The notes under the pieces were generated by a model that was not told the DNA's origin, searched no databases, and saw only the letters and a program-made list of their open reading frames with translations. Below, one piece after another: positions 18,860 to 28,800 of a DNA stretch of 64,000 nucleotides. The translations under genes and the position numbers were made by a program. Position 1 is the first letter of the stretch; each line of letters starts with the position of its first letter. Source of the DNA: Xanthocytophaga agilis (lineage in GTDB: Bacteria; Bacteroidota; Bacteroidia; Cytophagales; 172606-1); NCBI RefSeq assembly GCF_030068605.1, contig NZ_JASJOU010000011.1, positions 1 through 64,000 of the forward strand, read 5' to 3'.

Positions 18860-20884
18860 ATGAGCAAATATTACACGACATTAAACGCAGATACCTTAAA
18901 GAAAGCCTACGAATTGATGTGTACAACCCAACACATCCAAAACGTATATAAAAAAAATGCGGATCACATTCCCTACCAGTATAGTTCGTCCCGTGGGCAC
19001 GAAGCTATTCAGATTGCAGTAGCTATGCATCTGAAGCCCCATGATTTTCTTTTTCCCTATTATCGGGATGAATCCATGTTATTGACCATGGGGATACAGC
19101 CTTATGAGTTGATGCTTCAACTCCTTGCCCGTAAAGAAGATCCATTTTCTGGAGGAAAAATGCCCTATCTCCACCCTATCCTGCAACGTGAAGATATGCC
19201 ACAAATCCCCGTACCGGGAAATTATACAGGATCACATAGCATTCCGGCTACAGGTCTTGCCCAAGGTTTAATGTACCTGTTATCACAAAACCTCCGCATG
19301 GATTTTGATCGTCCAGTTGTACTATGCTCTCTGGGAGATGCGGTTATTACAGAAGGAGAAATTAGTGAGGCATTTCATATTGCCATTTTGAAAAAGTTAC
19401 CAGTTATTTATCTGGTACAGGACAACGACTGGGGAGGAACCGTAAAGTCAGATGAAATCCGGGCTGTAGATGCCTATGAACTCGCAGGTGGCTTTAAAGG
19501 TATGAAACGTGTACGTATCAATGGAGCCGACTTTGTGGATGCCTACGATAAAGTTCAGATTGCTATTGATTATGCTCGTCTGGAACGAATGCCAGTACTA
19601 CTTCATGCCAAATGCCCTCTACTAGATGATCATATTGCCGGAGTTTCTCATACACTTTACCGTAGTGAAGAAAATTTTGCTTTACATCAGAGAGACGAGC
19701 CAATCGAGAGACTCAGACGCTATCTGCTCATTGAAGGAGAAACAGAAGAGAGCATCAACAAAATCGGACAGAACATTGAACAAACTATCAACGATAGCTT
19801 TGAATATGCTTCTATATCACAGCAACCAGACACAGGAAATATTATGCTGTACCGGTTTGCACCAACAAAAGTTATAGAAGAAGAGGGCAATCGGAATGCA
19901 GATGCACCAGAAAAAGTTACCATGATTCAGGCTGCGATACAAGCAATAGATGAGTTACTTACTGAAAATCCGGAAGCAATATATTCCGGAGTGGAAATAG
20001 GCAGTCCTTTGGGAGGTATTCATAGAGAAGCAATCGGACTGGCACAGAAACATGGCAATGAACGAGTTACAAGTATGCCTGCAGCAGAATCCTATCTGAT
20101 AGGATCCATTATTGGTTTAGCTGCAGCAGGTTGCAAACCTATTGTCAGCATGCCTTCTACTAAAAGTATTTTCCTGGCAATGAACCAGCTGAACAGACTT
20201 TCTGAAGCATTCTACTTATCTAATGGAAAAACTATTGTTTCTTCTGTTATTCGAATTCCAATTGAATCAGTAGGCATTGAAACATTGTTATTACAGTTCA
20301 AAGGTATAAAAATCGCCTATCCATCCTCTGCAGCAGATATGAAAGGGATTTTAAAATCTGCGTTTATTGATCCAAACCCAGTTATCCTCCTTGAACATAC
20401 AAGCTTGTATGATTTGACAGAAGCAGAATCGCCTGCTCCTGCCTCTGATTATGTACTACCTCTTGGAAAGTCCCGCGTTGCTCAATATTCTGATGAAGAA
20501 TCCAGAAATGAAGGCAATTCGCTTGTTGTAATCACATATGGTCCAGGTGTCCATCGTACCATTGCAGCTTCAGTCCACTATCCTGGTTCTGTAGAAGTAC
20601 TGGATTTACGAACATTAAGTCCTCTTGACTGGGATGCAATTATAGCAGCAGTCAAACGCCATGGTAAAGCAATGATTGTTACGTTGGAATCTCAACGGGG
20701 TTCTTTTGCCGAAATGCTGGCAGGCCGAATTACTCAACAATGTTTTCGTTTTCTGGATGCACCCGTATTTACTTGTGGGGCAGCCTCTCTTCCTGCTATT
20801 CCTGTAAATCAACAATTAGCAGAGACAGCAATCCCCTCAGCAGATAAAATTGCAGAAGTGATTGGTCAGTTATTAAGCTATTAA
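18860..20884 (+). CDS. Fused alpha-beta 2-oxoacid dehydrogenase E1 component
   Basis: A 674-residue thiamine-diphosphate enzyme with both E1 subunits in one chain. The alpha half (about 10-320) binds ThDP: CSLGDAVITEGEISEAFH with the downstream Asn in VQDNDWGG corresponds to the GDG...N motif, with Ala at the third position. The beta half (about 345-670) includes AAESYLIGSIIGLAAAG and LLEHTSLYDL. Fused E1 proteins of this length are common in Bacteroidota and usually belong to branched-chain 2-oxoacid (2-oxoisovalerate) dehydrogenase, feeding branched acyl-CoA for iso-fatty acids. No E2 or E3 gene is adjacent. The exact substrate is inferred. Confidence 0.88.
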   Translation: MSKYYTTLNADTLKKAYELMCTTQHIQNVYKKNADHIPYQYSSSRGHEAIQIAVAMHLKPHDFLFPYYRDESMLLTMGIQPYELMLQLLARKEDPFSGGKMPYLHPILQREDMPQIPVPGNYTGSHSIPATGLAQGLMYLLSQNLRMDFDRPVVLCSLGDAVITEGEISEAFHIAILKKLPVIYLVQDNDWGGTVKSDEIRAVDAYELAGGFKGMKRVRINGADFVDAYDKVQIAIDYARLERMPVLLHAKCPLLDDHIAGVSHTLYRSEENFALHQRDEPIERLRRYLLIEGETEESINKIGQNIEQTINDSFEYASISQQPDTGNIMLYRFAPTKVIEEEGNRNADAPEKVTMIQAAIQAIDELLTENPEAIYSGVEIGSPLGGIHREAIGLAQKHGNERVTSMPAAESYLIGSIIGLAAAGCKPIVSMPSTKSIFLAMNQLNRLSEAFYLSNGKTIVSSVIRIPIESVGIETLLLQFKGIKIAYPSSAADMKGILKSAFIDPNPVILLEHTSLYDLTEAESPAPASDYVLPLGKSRVAQYSDEESRNEGNSLVVITYGPGVHRTIAASVHYPGSVEVLDLRTLSPLDWDAIIAAVKRHGKAMIVTLESQRGSFAEMLAGRITQQCFRFLDAPVFTCGAASLPAIPVNQQLAETAIPSADKIAEVIGQLLSY

Positions 20885-20937
20885 CTAATGATCCAGATCA
20901 GCTATTTCTGTTTATAGCTGATCTGGATCATTAGTTA
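20882..20937. terminator. 24-bp perfect hairpin containing the E1 stop codon
   Basis: The arm 20882-20905 is the exact reverse complement of 20914-20937, with an 8-nt loop. The left arm begins with the TAA stop codon itself. No long T-run follows, so it may act as an mRNA 3'-end stabiliser or as a factor-dependent terminator. Confidence 0.6.
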
Positions 20938-21338
20938 CCATTCTTCTTTATATAAAAACCAAGCCTTCCCTTAAGACTTATAGATCTATCCTTTTTTCTA
21001 CTTTTCTTACATTGAAAAATAGCCTAATTTACTCAACATTCTTAGGCATTAAGTACCTCAATTAATCTATCATCTTTCAATCCTATCGCTCTATTTTTAT
21101 GGAGTAATAGTATCCAGAATACCGTTGTAATAAGGATTTTTTCTTTTACTAACCGGTAACCTTTTTCTGATACATTATAGTAAAGATATCTTGTCGGGGA
21201 GCACCCTATATATATCTAAATCAGGAATCTATAAAAATCAGATACTTTTCTTTCTTAATTATTGCATTGTAGTTTATGTCTGTAAGAAATCTTATTTTTT
21301 GTAAATAAATTCTGCTTCTTTAACATTCAATAAATTGA
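20885..21338. other. Intergenic region before the 7TM kinase
   Basis: About 450 bp, AT-rich. Apart from the hairpin reaching 20937 I see no coding frame, RNA gene or clear operator. Confidence 0.55.
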
Positions 21339-23597
21339 TTGTATTCTATCGGATCTGTTAAAGTCTCACTTCAAACTGGAGATTCATTGAAAGCGTTTTT
21401 TCTCCTTTCGGAAGCTATTTATATTCGTACCTGGAGTTTGTGTATAGTCATCATTGCCACTATGGGAATGTCTGTGAATGCACAATATACTATATCTACC
21501 CTATCCCTTAAAGAACACCAAACACGTTACTTTATTGCTGACCATGTACAGATCCTAAGTCCTTCCATCAACCTATCTGACACAGTCTTAGACTTAAAAA
21601 CACTTACCAATCAACGGTTTATATCATTTTCGTCTATCTCGGCGTCTGAGCAGACTGCATTATCCAGAAGAACTGTTCATTGGATACGCTTTCAGCTATA
21701 TAATGCAGACTCATTGCATACAACCTTTGTACTGGATGTACCTTCAGCGCAAACTCTTTTGTATATCCCTATATCTGATCAAAAATATAAAATCAGCTAC
21801 CCTCTTACTAAGGAAAATGCATCTATTGGCTTGGAAGACATGCATCGCTTTGAACTTCTTTATAGGGAGAAAACAACATTATACCTCCGTTTAGAAATTA
21901 CAAAGCCATCATCCAAAAGTCTACTAGTCAGATCCATAAAAAACAGCAAGCTATATCCTGAAATAGAGTATCAGAACCGATATACTATAAGCATGGCACG
22001 CCAGGCCCTTTTTTATGGAGCAATGCTGGTAATGCTATTATATAACTTGTTTGTTTACGTTTCTCTTCGGCAATCTACTTATCTTCTCTTTGCATCATTC
22101 CTTTTGAGCTTATGTATCTATATCTCTGCCAATAGTGGTTATCTCTATATATTCTGGCTCGAAAATTTCCCCAAACTGGACACTTACCTAAAGTTTTGTT
22201 CAGCTCCGGTAACATTGTTTGTCTATATTGCTTTTAGCTGCTCCTATCTTGAAAGGAAATATGCAATATGCCTCCATAAGATTGCGAATGGTTTATTAAT
22301 TGCGTTTGTTCTTAATATAGGCCTCATCCTGCTAGGATACTGGTATGAAGGAAGAATGATGTCTATAATTCTTACGCTTATAAGCATCCCTTTCCTTATT
22401 TATTTGTCAATCAATGCCCTGCTCAGAGGTTATTCACCAGCATGGTATTTTCTGACAGCCAATCTTATCTTTCTGATTAGTTGTCTGATCTATGCTGGAC
22501 AACAATTACTGGAGACTACCCTACCCTGGGCATCCTATGGAATTCAGATTGGAGCGGTCCTACAGGTTTCTATTTTTTCAATGGGTCTGGTAAAGCGTAT
22601 TGACTGGATACAAAATCAACTTTTATTACAGATAGCAGAAAATCAACGATTAGAGCAAAGTACTATTGATGAGAGGGAACAGTTGATCCTTCAAAAAAAT
22701 AAAGAACTCGAAGAAAAGATTCTGAAGCGAACCGCTCAGATTACGGAACAGAAAGAAGAAATAGAAGCCCAGAATACTCAGCTTGCACAGGCCAATGAAA
22801 CCTTGCTGGAATTACAAGGTACCATATCTCTTCAAAACCAACAACTGGCAGAAACTAACTCCCAACTGGAATACATTGTTGAGGAACGAACTAATAAGCT
22901 AAAACAAGCTGTTCAGGAGCTGGATACATTTATTTATCGTACCAGTCATGATATCCGGGGACCTCTCGCCCGGTTATTAGGCTTGTGCTTGGTTGCTAAT
23001 ATTGATGTCAAAGACACTACAGCACTTGATTATTTCGAGAAACTATATTACCAGGCTCTCCACCTGGATTCTATTTTGACCAGGTTGTCTGTAGCTTATG
23101 AGATTAATCAATCGGAAATACATATTATTCCCATTAACTTTAATAAGTTACAGGATGATCTCCTCAACAAAATAATCTTCGTTGATAACTTTGGACGTGT
23201 TGACTTCCAGATCGAAGTCGAAAATGACCTCTATTTTGAATCAGATTATAATGTCTTGCTCTTCATGCTGAGCCATCTGACAGAAAATGCTATTAAGTTT
23301 CAGGATCTGAAGCAAAAAGAGCCCTATGTCAAAATCTGTATTCAAGCAGTGGACCATAAATTGGTCATTCAGATCACAGATAATGGCATAGGCATTCCAG
23401 CCAGTGACGTTCCATATATTTTTGATATGTTCAGTAAGGCTGCTGATAAATATCGTAATACCGGAATGGGACTTTTTATGGTTAAACGTGCGGCTGCTAA
23501 GCTAAATGGAACTATTTCACTAGTGGAGTCATCCTCTGGTCTTACCCAATTTCAGGTTGTTATTCCCTGTAAAAATATCCCCACCCCCACTTTGTAA
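21339..23597 (+). CDS. 7TMR-DISM sensor histidine kinase
   Basis: Up to 752 residues. After a signal sequence (SLCIVIIATMGMSVNAQ) comes a 7TMR-DISMED2-like sensor domain (about 55-190), a seven-helix membrane block (about 205-415), a coiled coil (about 430-520), and a kinase core with the H-box RTSHDIRGPLARLLG, N-box LTENAIKF, G1 DNGIGIP and G2 GMGLFMVK. It should autophosphorylate on the H-box His in response to an extracellular or membrane signal. The start is unclear: the longest frame begins at a TTG (21339), a second TTG at about 21387 would also precede the signal peptide, and no in-frame ATG precedes it. No response regulator is adjacent. Confidence 0.87.
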   Translation: MYSIGSVKVSLQTGDSLKAFFLLSEAIYIRTWSLCIVIIATMGMSVNAQYTISTLSLKEHQTRYFIADHVQILSPSINLSDTVLDLKTLTNQRFISFSSISASEQTALSRRTVHWIRFQLYNADSLHTTFVLDVPSAQTLLYIPISDQKYKISYPLTKENASIGLEDMHRFELLYREKTTLYLRLEITKPSSKSLLVRSIKNSKLYPEIEYQNRYTISMARQALFYGAMLVMLLYNLFVYVSLRQSTYLLFASFLLSLCIYISANSGYLYIFWLENFPKLDTYLKFCSAPVTLFVYIAFSCSYLERKYAICLHKIANGLLIAFVLNIGLILLGYWYEGRMMSIILTLISIPFLIYLSINALLRGYSPAWYFLTANLIFLISCLIYAGQQLLETTLPWASYGIQIGAVLQVSIFSMGLVKRIDWIQNQLLLQIAENQRLEQSTIDEREQLILQKNKELEEKILKRTAQITEQKEEIEAQNTQLAQANETLLELQGTISLQNQQLAETNSQLEYIVEERTNKLKQAVQELDTFIYRTSHDIRGPLARLLGLCLVANIDVKDTTALDYFEKLYYQALHLDSILTRLSVAYEINQSEIHIIPINFNKLQDDLLNKIIFVDNFGRVDFQIEVENDLYFESDYNVLLFMLSHLTENAIKFQDLKQKEPYVKICIQAVDHKLVIQITDNGIGIPASDVPYIFDMFSKAADKYRNTGMGLFMVKRAAAKLNGTISLVESSSGLTQFQVVIPCKNIPTPTL

Positions 23598-23726
23598 TAT
23601 CTTTATTGATCTTTTACAAGAAAAAGAACGTATTGTTATTATATTTTTATTTTTTCTTTTTCGCTATCTTCTGTAATCATTTGTTAGTACACTTGCTCTC
23701 TAATCAACGCATGTTCAAACCATTTT

Positions 23727-25820
23727 ATGAATTCTTTTGCACACTATTTTAATAGGGACCTAAGCTGGTTAAGTTTTAATTATCGCGTACTGCAAGAAGC
23801 GAACAACTCCAAAGTCCCGTTATTTGAAAGAATTCGGTTTCTATCTATTTTCTCCTCTAATCTGGATGAGTTCTTTCGGGTCCGAATGCGTTCTCTGCAG
23901 GCGATTACTCAACTATCTGTCAATGATGAATTATCTTCTACCGTATTTAGTTCAGAAGAAGAGCTACTGAAAGAGGTGCAACATACCATTATCAAACAAC
24001 AGGAAGAATTTGGTTTACTACTTACGCAGAAGATTCTACCAGAACTGCAACAACAATCCATTCATCTATATTACAAGGAAGACCTTTCAGATATTGATAA
24101 GCCATTTATTTCTGAGTATTTCTTTAGCCGGATATTATCTTTCCTTCAGCCAGAACAACTCACCCCTGAACACAAGGGCAAGATTCAACTTACTGACAAT
24201 GTGTTATATTTTATACTAGCGTTCTCGACCCCATCGCAACCTGAAAAGATAAACTATAGTCTGCTTAATATCCCCCACTCTTCTTTACCCCGTTTCTTTA
24301 AGATTACTCATCGAAATGCAGATACGCATATTCTTTTCCTCGACGATATTATTCGGGAATATTTACCGCAGATATTTCCAAATCAAACGATTCATGGTTG
24401 TTATTGTATAAAGGTTAATCAGAATGCAGATATAGATATTGCAGATGAATTCTCTGGAGAAATTGACAAACAAATTGCTAAGATGCTGGAAGATCGTCAG
24501 GCAAGCTTCCCTACCCGCTTTTTATATGATGAAAGTATGCCTGTATCATTACAACAATTTCTGGCAGATTATTTTGTACTCAATCCTCAGGAGATGATTG
24601 CAGGTGGACGATACCATAATCTCAAAGATCTCTCTTCACTTCCACTTGCTGAACAAGCATATTTGAACTATCCCCCTCAACCCCCATTACATCATAAAGA
24701 CATGGACTGGAATCAATCAATTTTTACTTCCATCGAGCAGGGTGATCAGCTATTACACTTTCCGTATCAGTCCTATAACTATGTATTACGATTTTTTAAT
24801 GAAGCAGCAATAGATCCTGCCGTTGAGCAGATTATGATTACACTCTACAGAATAGCCTCAGATTCTTTTATTGCTAATGCATTAATTAGTGCTGCCAAAA
24901 ATGGAAAGAAGGTAAATGTATTTGTAGAATTAAAGGCCCGGTTTGATGAGGCCAATAACCTGAAATGGGCAAAAAAGATGCAGGCTGCAGGAATTCATCT
25001 TGTATATAGTATTCCATCAATGAAAGTCCATGCTAAAATAGCTCTTGTTAAACGCAAAGCCTCAGCTATACAAACCCAATGTTATGGATTACTGGCAACC
25101 GGAAATTTCAATGAAAGCACAGCCCGCTTTTATACTGATCATGCGTTACTTACCTGCCATGAAGGCATAATGTCAGAGCTGGATACTTTATTTACCTATT
25201 TACAAAGCAGAGAGCAGCCAGTCAATCAATCATTTTCTTTTCAACATCTATTAGTAGCGCCTTTCAATTTACAAACTCGCTTTGAAAGCCTGATAGATCA
25301 GGAAATTGCTAATCATCAGGCAGGACTACCTGCCCGAATCACAATCAAACTCAATAATCTGCAGGAACGGCATATGATTGACAAACTATATGAAGCAAGT
25401 AAAGCAGGCGTACCTGTTGATTTGATTGTCAGGGGTATATGTTGTCTTATCCCACAAAGAAGCGACATAAGCCCAACCATTACTGCGCGTCGTATTGTGG
25501 ATCGTTATCTGGAGCATGCGCGTGTCTTTATTTTTCATAACAATGGTCAGCCTCAAACATTTTTGGGCTCTGCAGACTGGATGAATCGGAACATACATAG
25601 ACGAGTTGAGGTGTGTTTTCCATTATATAGTCTATCACTACAATCAGAAATCTACCAGATCATTCAATTACAGTTAGCAGACAATCAACAAGCCTGTAGT
25701 ATTGATCAATACATGAAAATGCATCCTATAGTTAATTCACAATCACCTATTCAGGCACAACAAGCTATCTATTCTTTTCTAAAAGAAGCTCAGCAACCAG
25801 TTCCAGCAGATATAGATTGA
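23727..25820 (+). CDS. ppk1: Polyphosphate kinase 1
   Basis: A 697-residue enzyme of usual PPK1 length; it polymerises the gamma-phosphate of ATP into polyphosphate. The N-terminal domain opens with FNRDLSWLSFNYRVLQEA and FLSIFSSNLDEFF, both highly conserved. The catalytic C1/C2 domains contain MITLYRIASDS, the autophosphorylated His region SIPSMKVHAK, TGNFNESTARFYTDHALLT, and SADWMNRNIHRRVEVCFP. It is convergent with the NtrY-like kinase behind a shared hairpin. No exopolyphosphatase is adjacent. Confidence 0.96.
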   Translation: MNSFAHYFNRDLSWLSFNYRVLQEANNSKVPLFERIRFLSIFSSNLDEFFRVRMRSLQAITQLSVNDELSSTVFSSEEELLKEVQHTIIKQQEEFGLLLTQKILPELQQQSIHLYYKEDLSDIDKPFISEYFFSRILSFLQPEQLTPEHKGKIQLTDNVLYFILAFSTPSQPEKINYSLLNIPHSSLPRFFKITHRNADTHILFLDDIIREYLPQIFPNQTIHGCYCIKVNQNADIDIADEFSGEIDKQIAKMLEDRQASFPTRFLYDESMPVSLQQFLADYFVLNPQEMIAGGRYHNLKDLSSLPLAEQAYLNYPPQPPLHHKDMDWNQSIFTSIEQGDQLLHFPYQSYNYVLRFFNEAAIDPAVEQIMITLYRIASDSFIANALISAAKNGKKVNVFVELKARFDEANNLKWAKKMQAAGIHLVYSIPSMKVHAKIALVKRKASAIQTQCYGLLATGNFNESTARFYTDHALLTCHEGIMSELDTLFTYLQSREQPVNQSFSFQHLLVAPFNLQTRFESLIDQEIANHQAGLPARITIKLNNLQERHMIDKLYEASKAGVPVDLIVRGICCLIPQRSDISPTITARRIVDRYLEHARVFIFHNNGQPQTFLGSADWMNRNIHRRVEVCFPLYSLSLQSEIYQIIQLQLADNQQACSIDQYMKMHPIVNSQSPIQAQQAIYSFLKEAQQPVPADID

Positions 25821-25822
25821 TT

Positions 25823-25860
25823 TAAGAGCCCCATGAGGAATAGAGTAAATGGGGCTCTTA
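25823..25860. terminator. Bidirectional terminator between ppk1 and the NtrY-like kinase
   Basis: TAAGAGCCCCAT (25823-25834) and ATGGGGCTCTTA (25849-25860) pair perfectly over 12 bp. It lies between two convergent genes, 2 bp after the ppk1 stop and 1 bp before the stop of the opposite gene. Confidence 0.75.
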
Positions 25861-25861
25861 G

Positions 25862-28800
25862 TTATTCTTTTTTGTATAAGGAAAGCTGAACATAAAAGGT
25901 TGTTCCTTTATCTGCTTCTGTTTCGAACCAGATCTGCCCACCAGCATGCTCTACTCCTCGTTTAGCGACAGCCAAGCCAATACCAGAACCAGAGGTTTTA
26001 GTACTAAAATGAGGCAAAAAAACTTTTCCCCGAATAGAATCCGGAATACCTGATCCATTATCTTTTACAGATACGATTACATGTCCATTAGGACAGACAA
26101 GAGATACCACAATACAAGGAGTACGTCCGTCTGGCACAGATTGTATACCATTTAATATTAAATTGCTAAATATACGCCCCATCAATTGGGAGTCTCCCTT
26201 TACAACAAAAACACCATCTGGAATAAAAATCTCAAAACAAATCTTAGGATCAGAAATATATAACTCTGTAATCTTCCGTAAAAGGGCGGCTACATCAAAC
26301 TGTTCGTCTTTTGGTATAGGCATCTTGGCAAAGGCAGAGAAGGAAGTCGCAATATCACTGAGCGTATCTACCTGATCCAGCAATGTACCAATGGATTTTT
26401 CGGCACGCATCAATGCTTCAGGCTCTTGCCGGGAGAGGGTTCGCTGCAAATGCTGTAGGGTAAGCTTCATAGGTGTCAGAGGATTTTTGATCTCATGTGC
26501 TACCTGCTGTGCCATTTCTCTCCATGCAGACTCTTTTTCACTACGTCCTAGAGCCTCTTTGCTTTCTTCCAGGTTGCGTAACATGCGGTTGTATTCATGT
26601 ACCAGTAATCCTATTTCATCTTCTGACTTCCACTCCAGGGGTTCGTTTTCTTCTTGTAACGATGTCTTTCCTAACTTTTGTGTAATCAGATTTAAGGGTA
26701 CAGTAAGAATACGTGAGGCAAAATAGGAAAGCAATAAAAAGCCCAGGAAGATAAAGGTAAAAATGTTTAGAATGGTGGCTAGTACAGTTCCAATCTGCTG
26801 ATCCAGTTCTGCTTTGGAATCAAAGAAAGGAATACTGAGAATACCTTGCAAGTCTTTTCCTGAAGCATCCCGAATAGCCACATAAACTGCATTATACTGC
26901 AAGTTACCCAGAGATTCACTCAGTTGCTGGCTCAGATAGTTTTGTCTGGCAATAGCATGCCAAGCCTGGCGATTGATATAAGGAGACAACAATTCATCAT
27001 CATAGATCTGTCGCTGACTAGACAACATGAGTTCTCCGTCCCGATCAAAGATACTTACATCTGATCGGGTATAACGAGCTAGTTCATTGATTTCGGGCTC
27101 GTACGTATCTATATTCACCCCTTTTTGCCACAAATCATCTAGTCGGAAGCGAAGCTCTGTTGCAATATTCTGAGCTACATCCAGATAAGATTGTGTCAGA
27201 TTCTCCCGATAGTTAGCACTTAACAGACTCACAGTAATCACACTTACTGTAATCAGTGGTAAAAAAAATGCCAGGTTCAGGTATATTTGTATACGGGTAG
27301 CAAACCCACTTCGGGCATAAGGTGTCTGGAAAAACAGAATGTAGAAAATAACATACACACCCACCATCAACACCAGTATCAGAAACAGAAAAGAGAAGTT
27401 ACTGAATATGCTGGCATACTTGTATTTCAAAGCTGAAACTACAACCACTCTTCCATTGTCGTTCTTTACGCCAACATGCTGATAAACCTCTGTCACCAAA
27501 CTACTTTCAAATAATTCTTTACTATGCAGACGTTTGGTATTAAAATACTTTTCATAGTTATAATCTCCTTCGTGGTATACCAGATTATCATGATCATAAA
27601 TGGCGTAGCTATACGTACGAGCAGCAGGAGAAGCAACAAATCGCTTATCTAGTAGCAATCCGGGAAAAACATTGGTTGGAACCACTCTTTTTTGCTGAAG
27701 ATCCAGTACGATAAACCCAATAATTGCACTTTGCCGGATAATAGTAATCAGACTCACATACTGTTTGATTACCGAACCTCCCATGGAAGGCATAAAATAC
27801 AGATGGTCATAGGCTGTTCCATATACATATTTCCCATTCTCCATGCGTTGAAAATTCACCACATAGTCAGCATAACTCTGCGGGTAATCATCTCCTTTTA
27901 AATTTAAGCCATAGGGATCAAAGACACTGATCTTTACATCGTATCTGTCAAAATAACTACCCAGGTAGCGTTTTACTTTCTTTATAATATCATTTTTGGA
28001 GATAAATGGTCCAACAAAACGGGATTGTATAAATTCATCTTTGCGAACATCATCAGCTACACCATTCAATAAATATTCTCCCAACGGATCATTTTCAGAC
28101 AATAATTGATTGGCAAAGTCTCTCTTATCTGTCAATCGCTTGTCCAGTTCCATTTCATATACGGCCCAGGCTCCCAGGGCAGCACATAAAGCTGCTGTCA
28201 GGAAAAAATACAACGAAATCTTGTAGGTTAGTTTTACCAGCAAACGGGATAACTGGAAATAATAACAGATAAGTAAGTACAAACTACCACCTATTAGTAT
28301 CTCCGGATGCAATTCCCCCATAAACCAGGCAACAACATCGTATAGACTAACAGCAACTATCAGTGCCAAAAACAATGCATACCAGGATAACCGAAATGGC
28401 ATCAGGATACGAACAATCAGATATGTCCCTAAGAAATATAGGATGCTATTCAATACAAAAGTAACCAGTGCCAGAATTCGTGGATCAGGGAAATGAATAC
28501 TTTCTGTAATATCCAGACTAATCTGCGAGTAATGAGATAAAGTCCGAATAAATAAAAAATGAACAGTCAACAAACCAAAACTCACTACCATCAATCCTAC
28601 AGTCAACATCCATTTGGTACGTTGAGGCAGTTGTAATATTATTTTACAAGTCTGAGATCGAAAAAAATACCGAATCAGATAGGTAACCAGTCCAATAGCT
28701 GTAAAGCAATTTAATAATAAGTCTCCCAATGAAGGAGTATAACGAGACGAGGCGTAGTACCTGGGATTAAAAAACTCTGTTTCAATCAATGCATTGGGAA

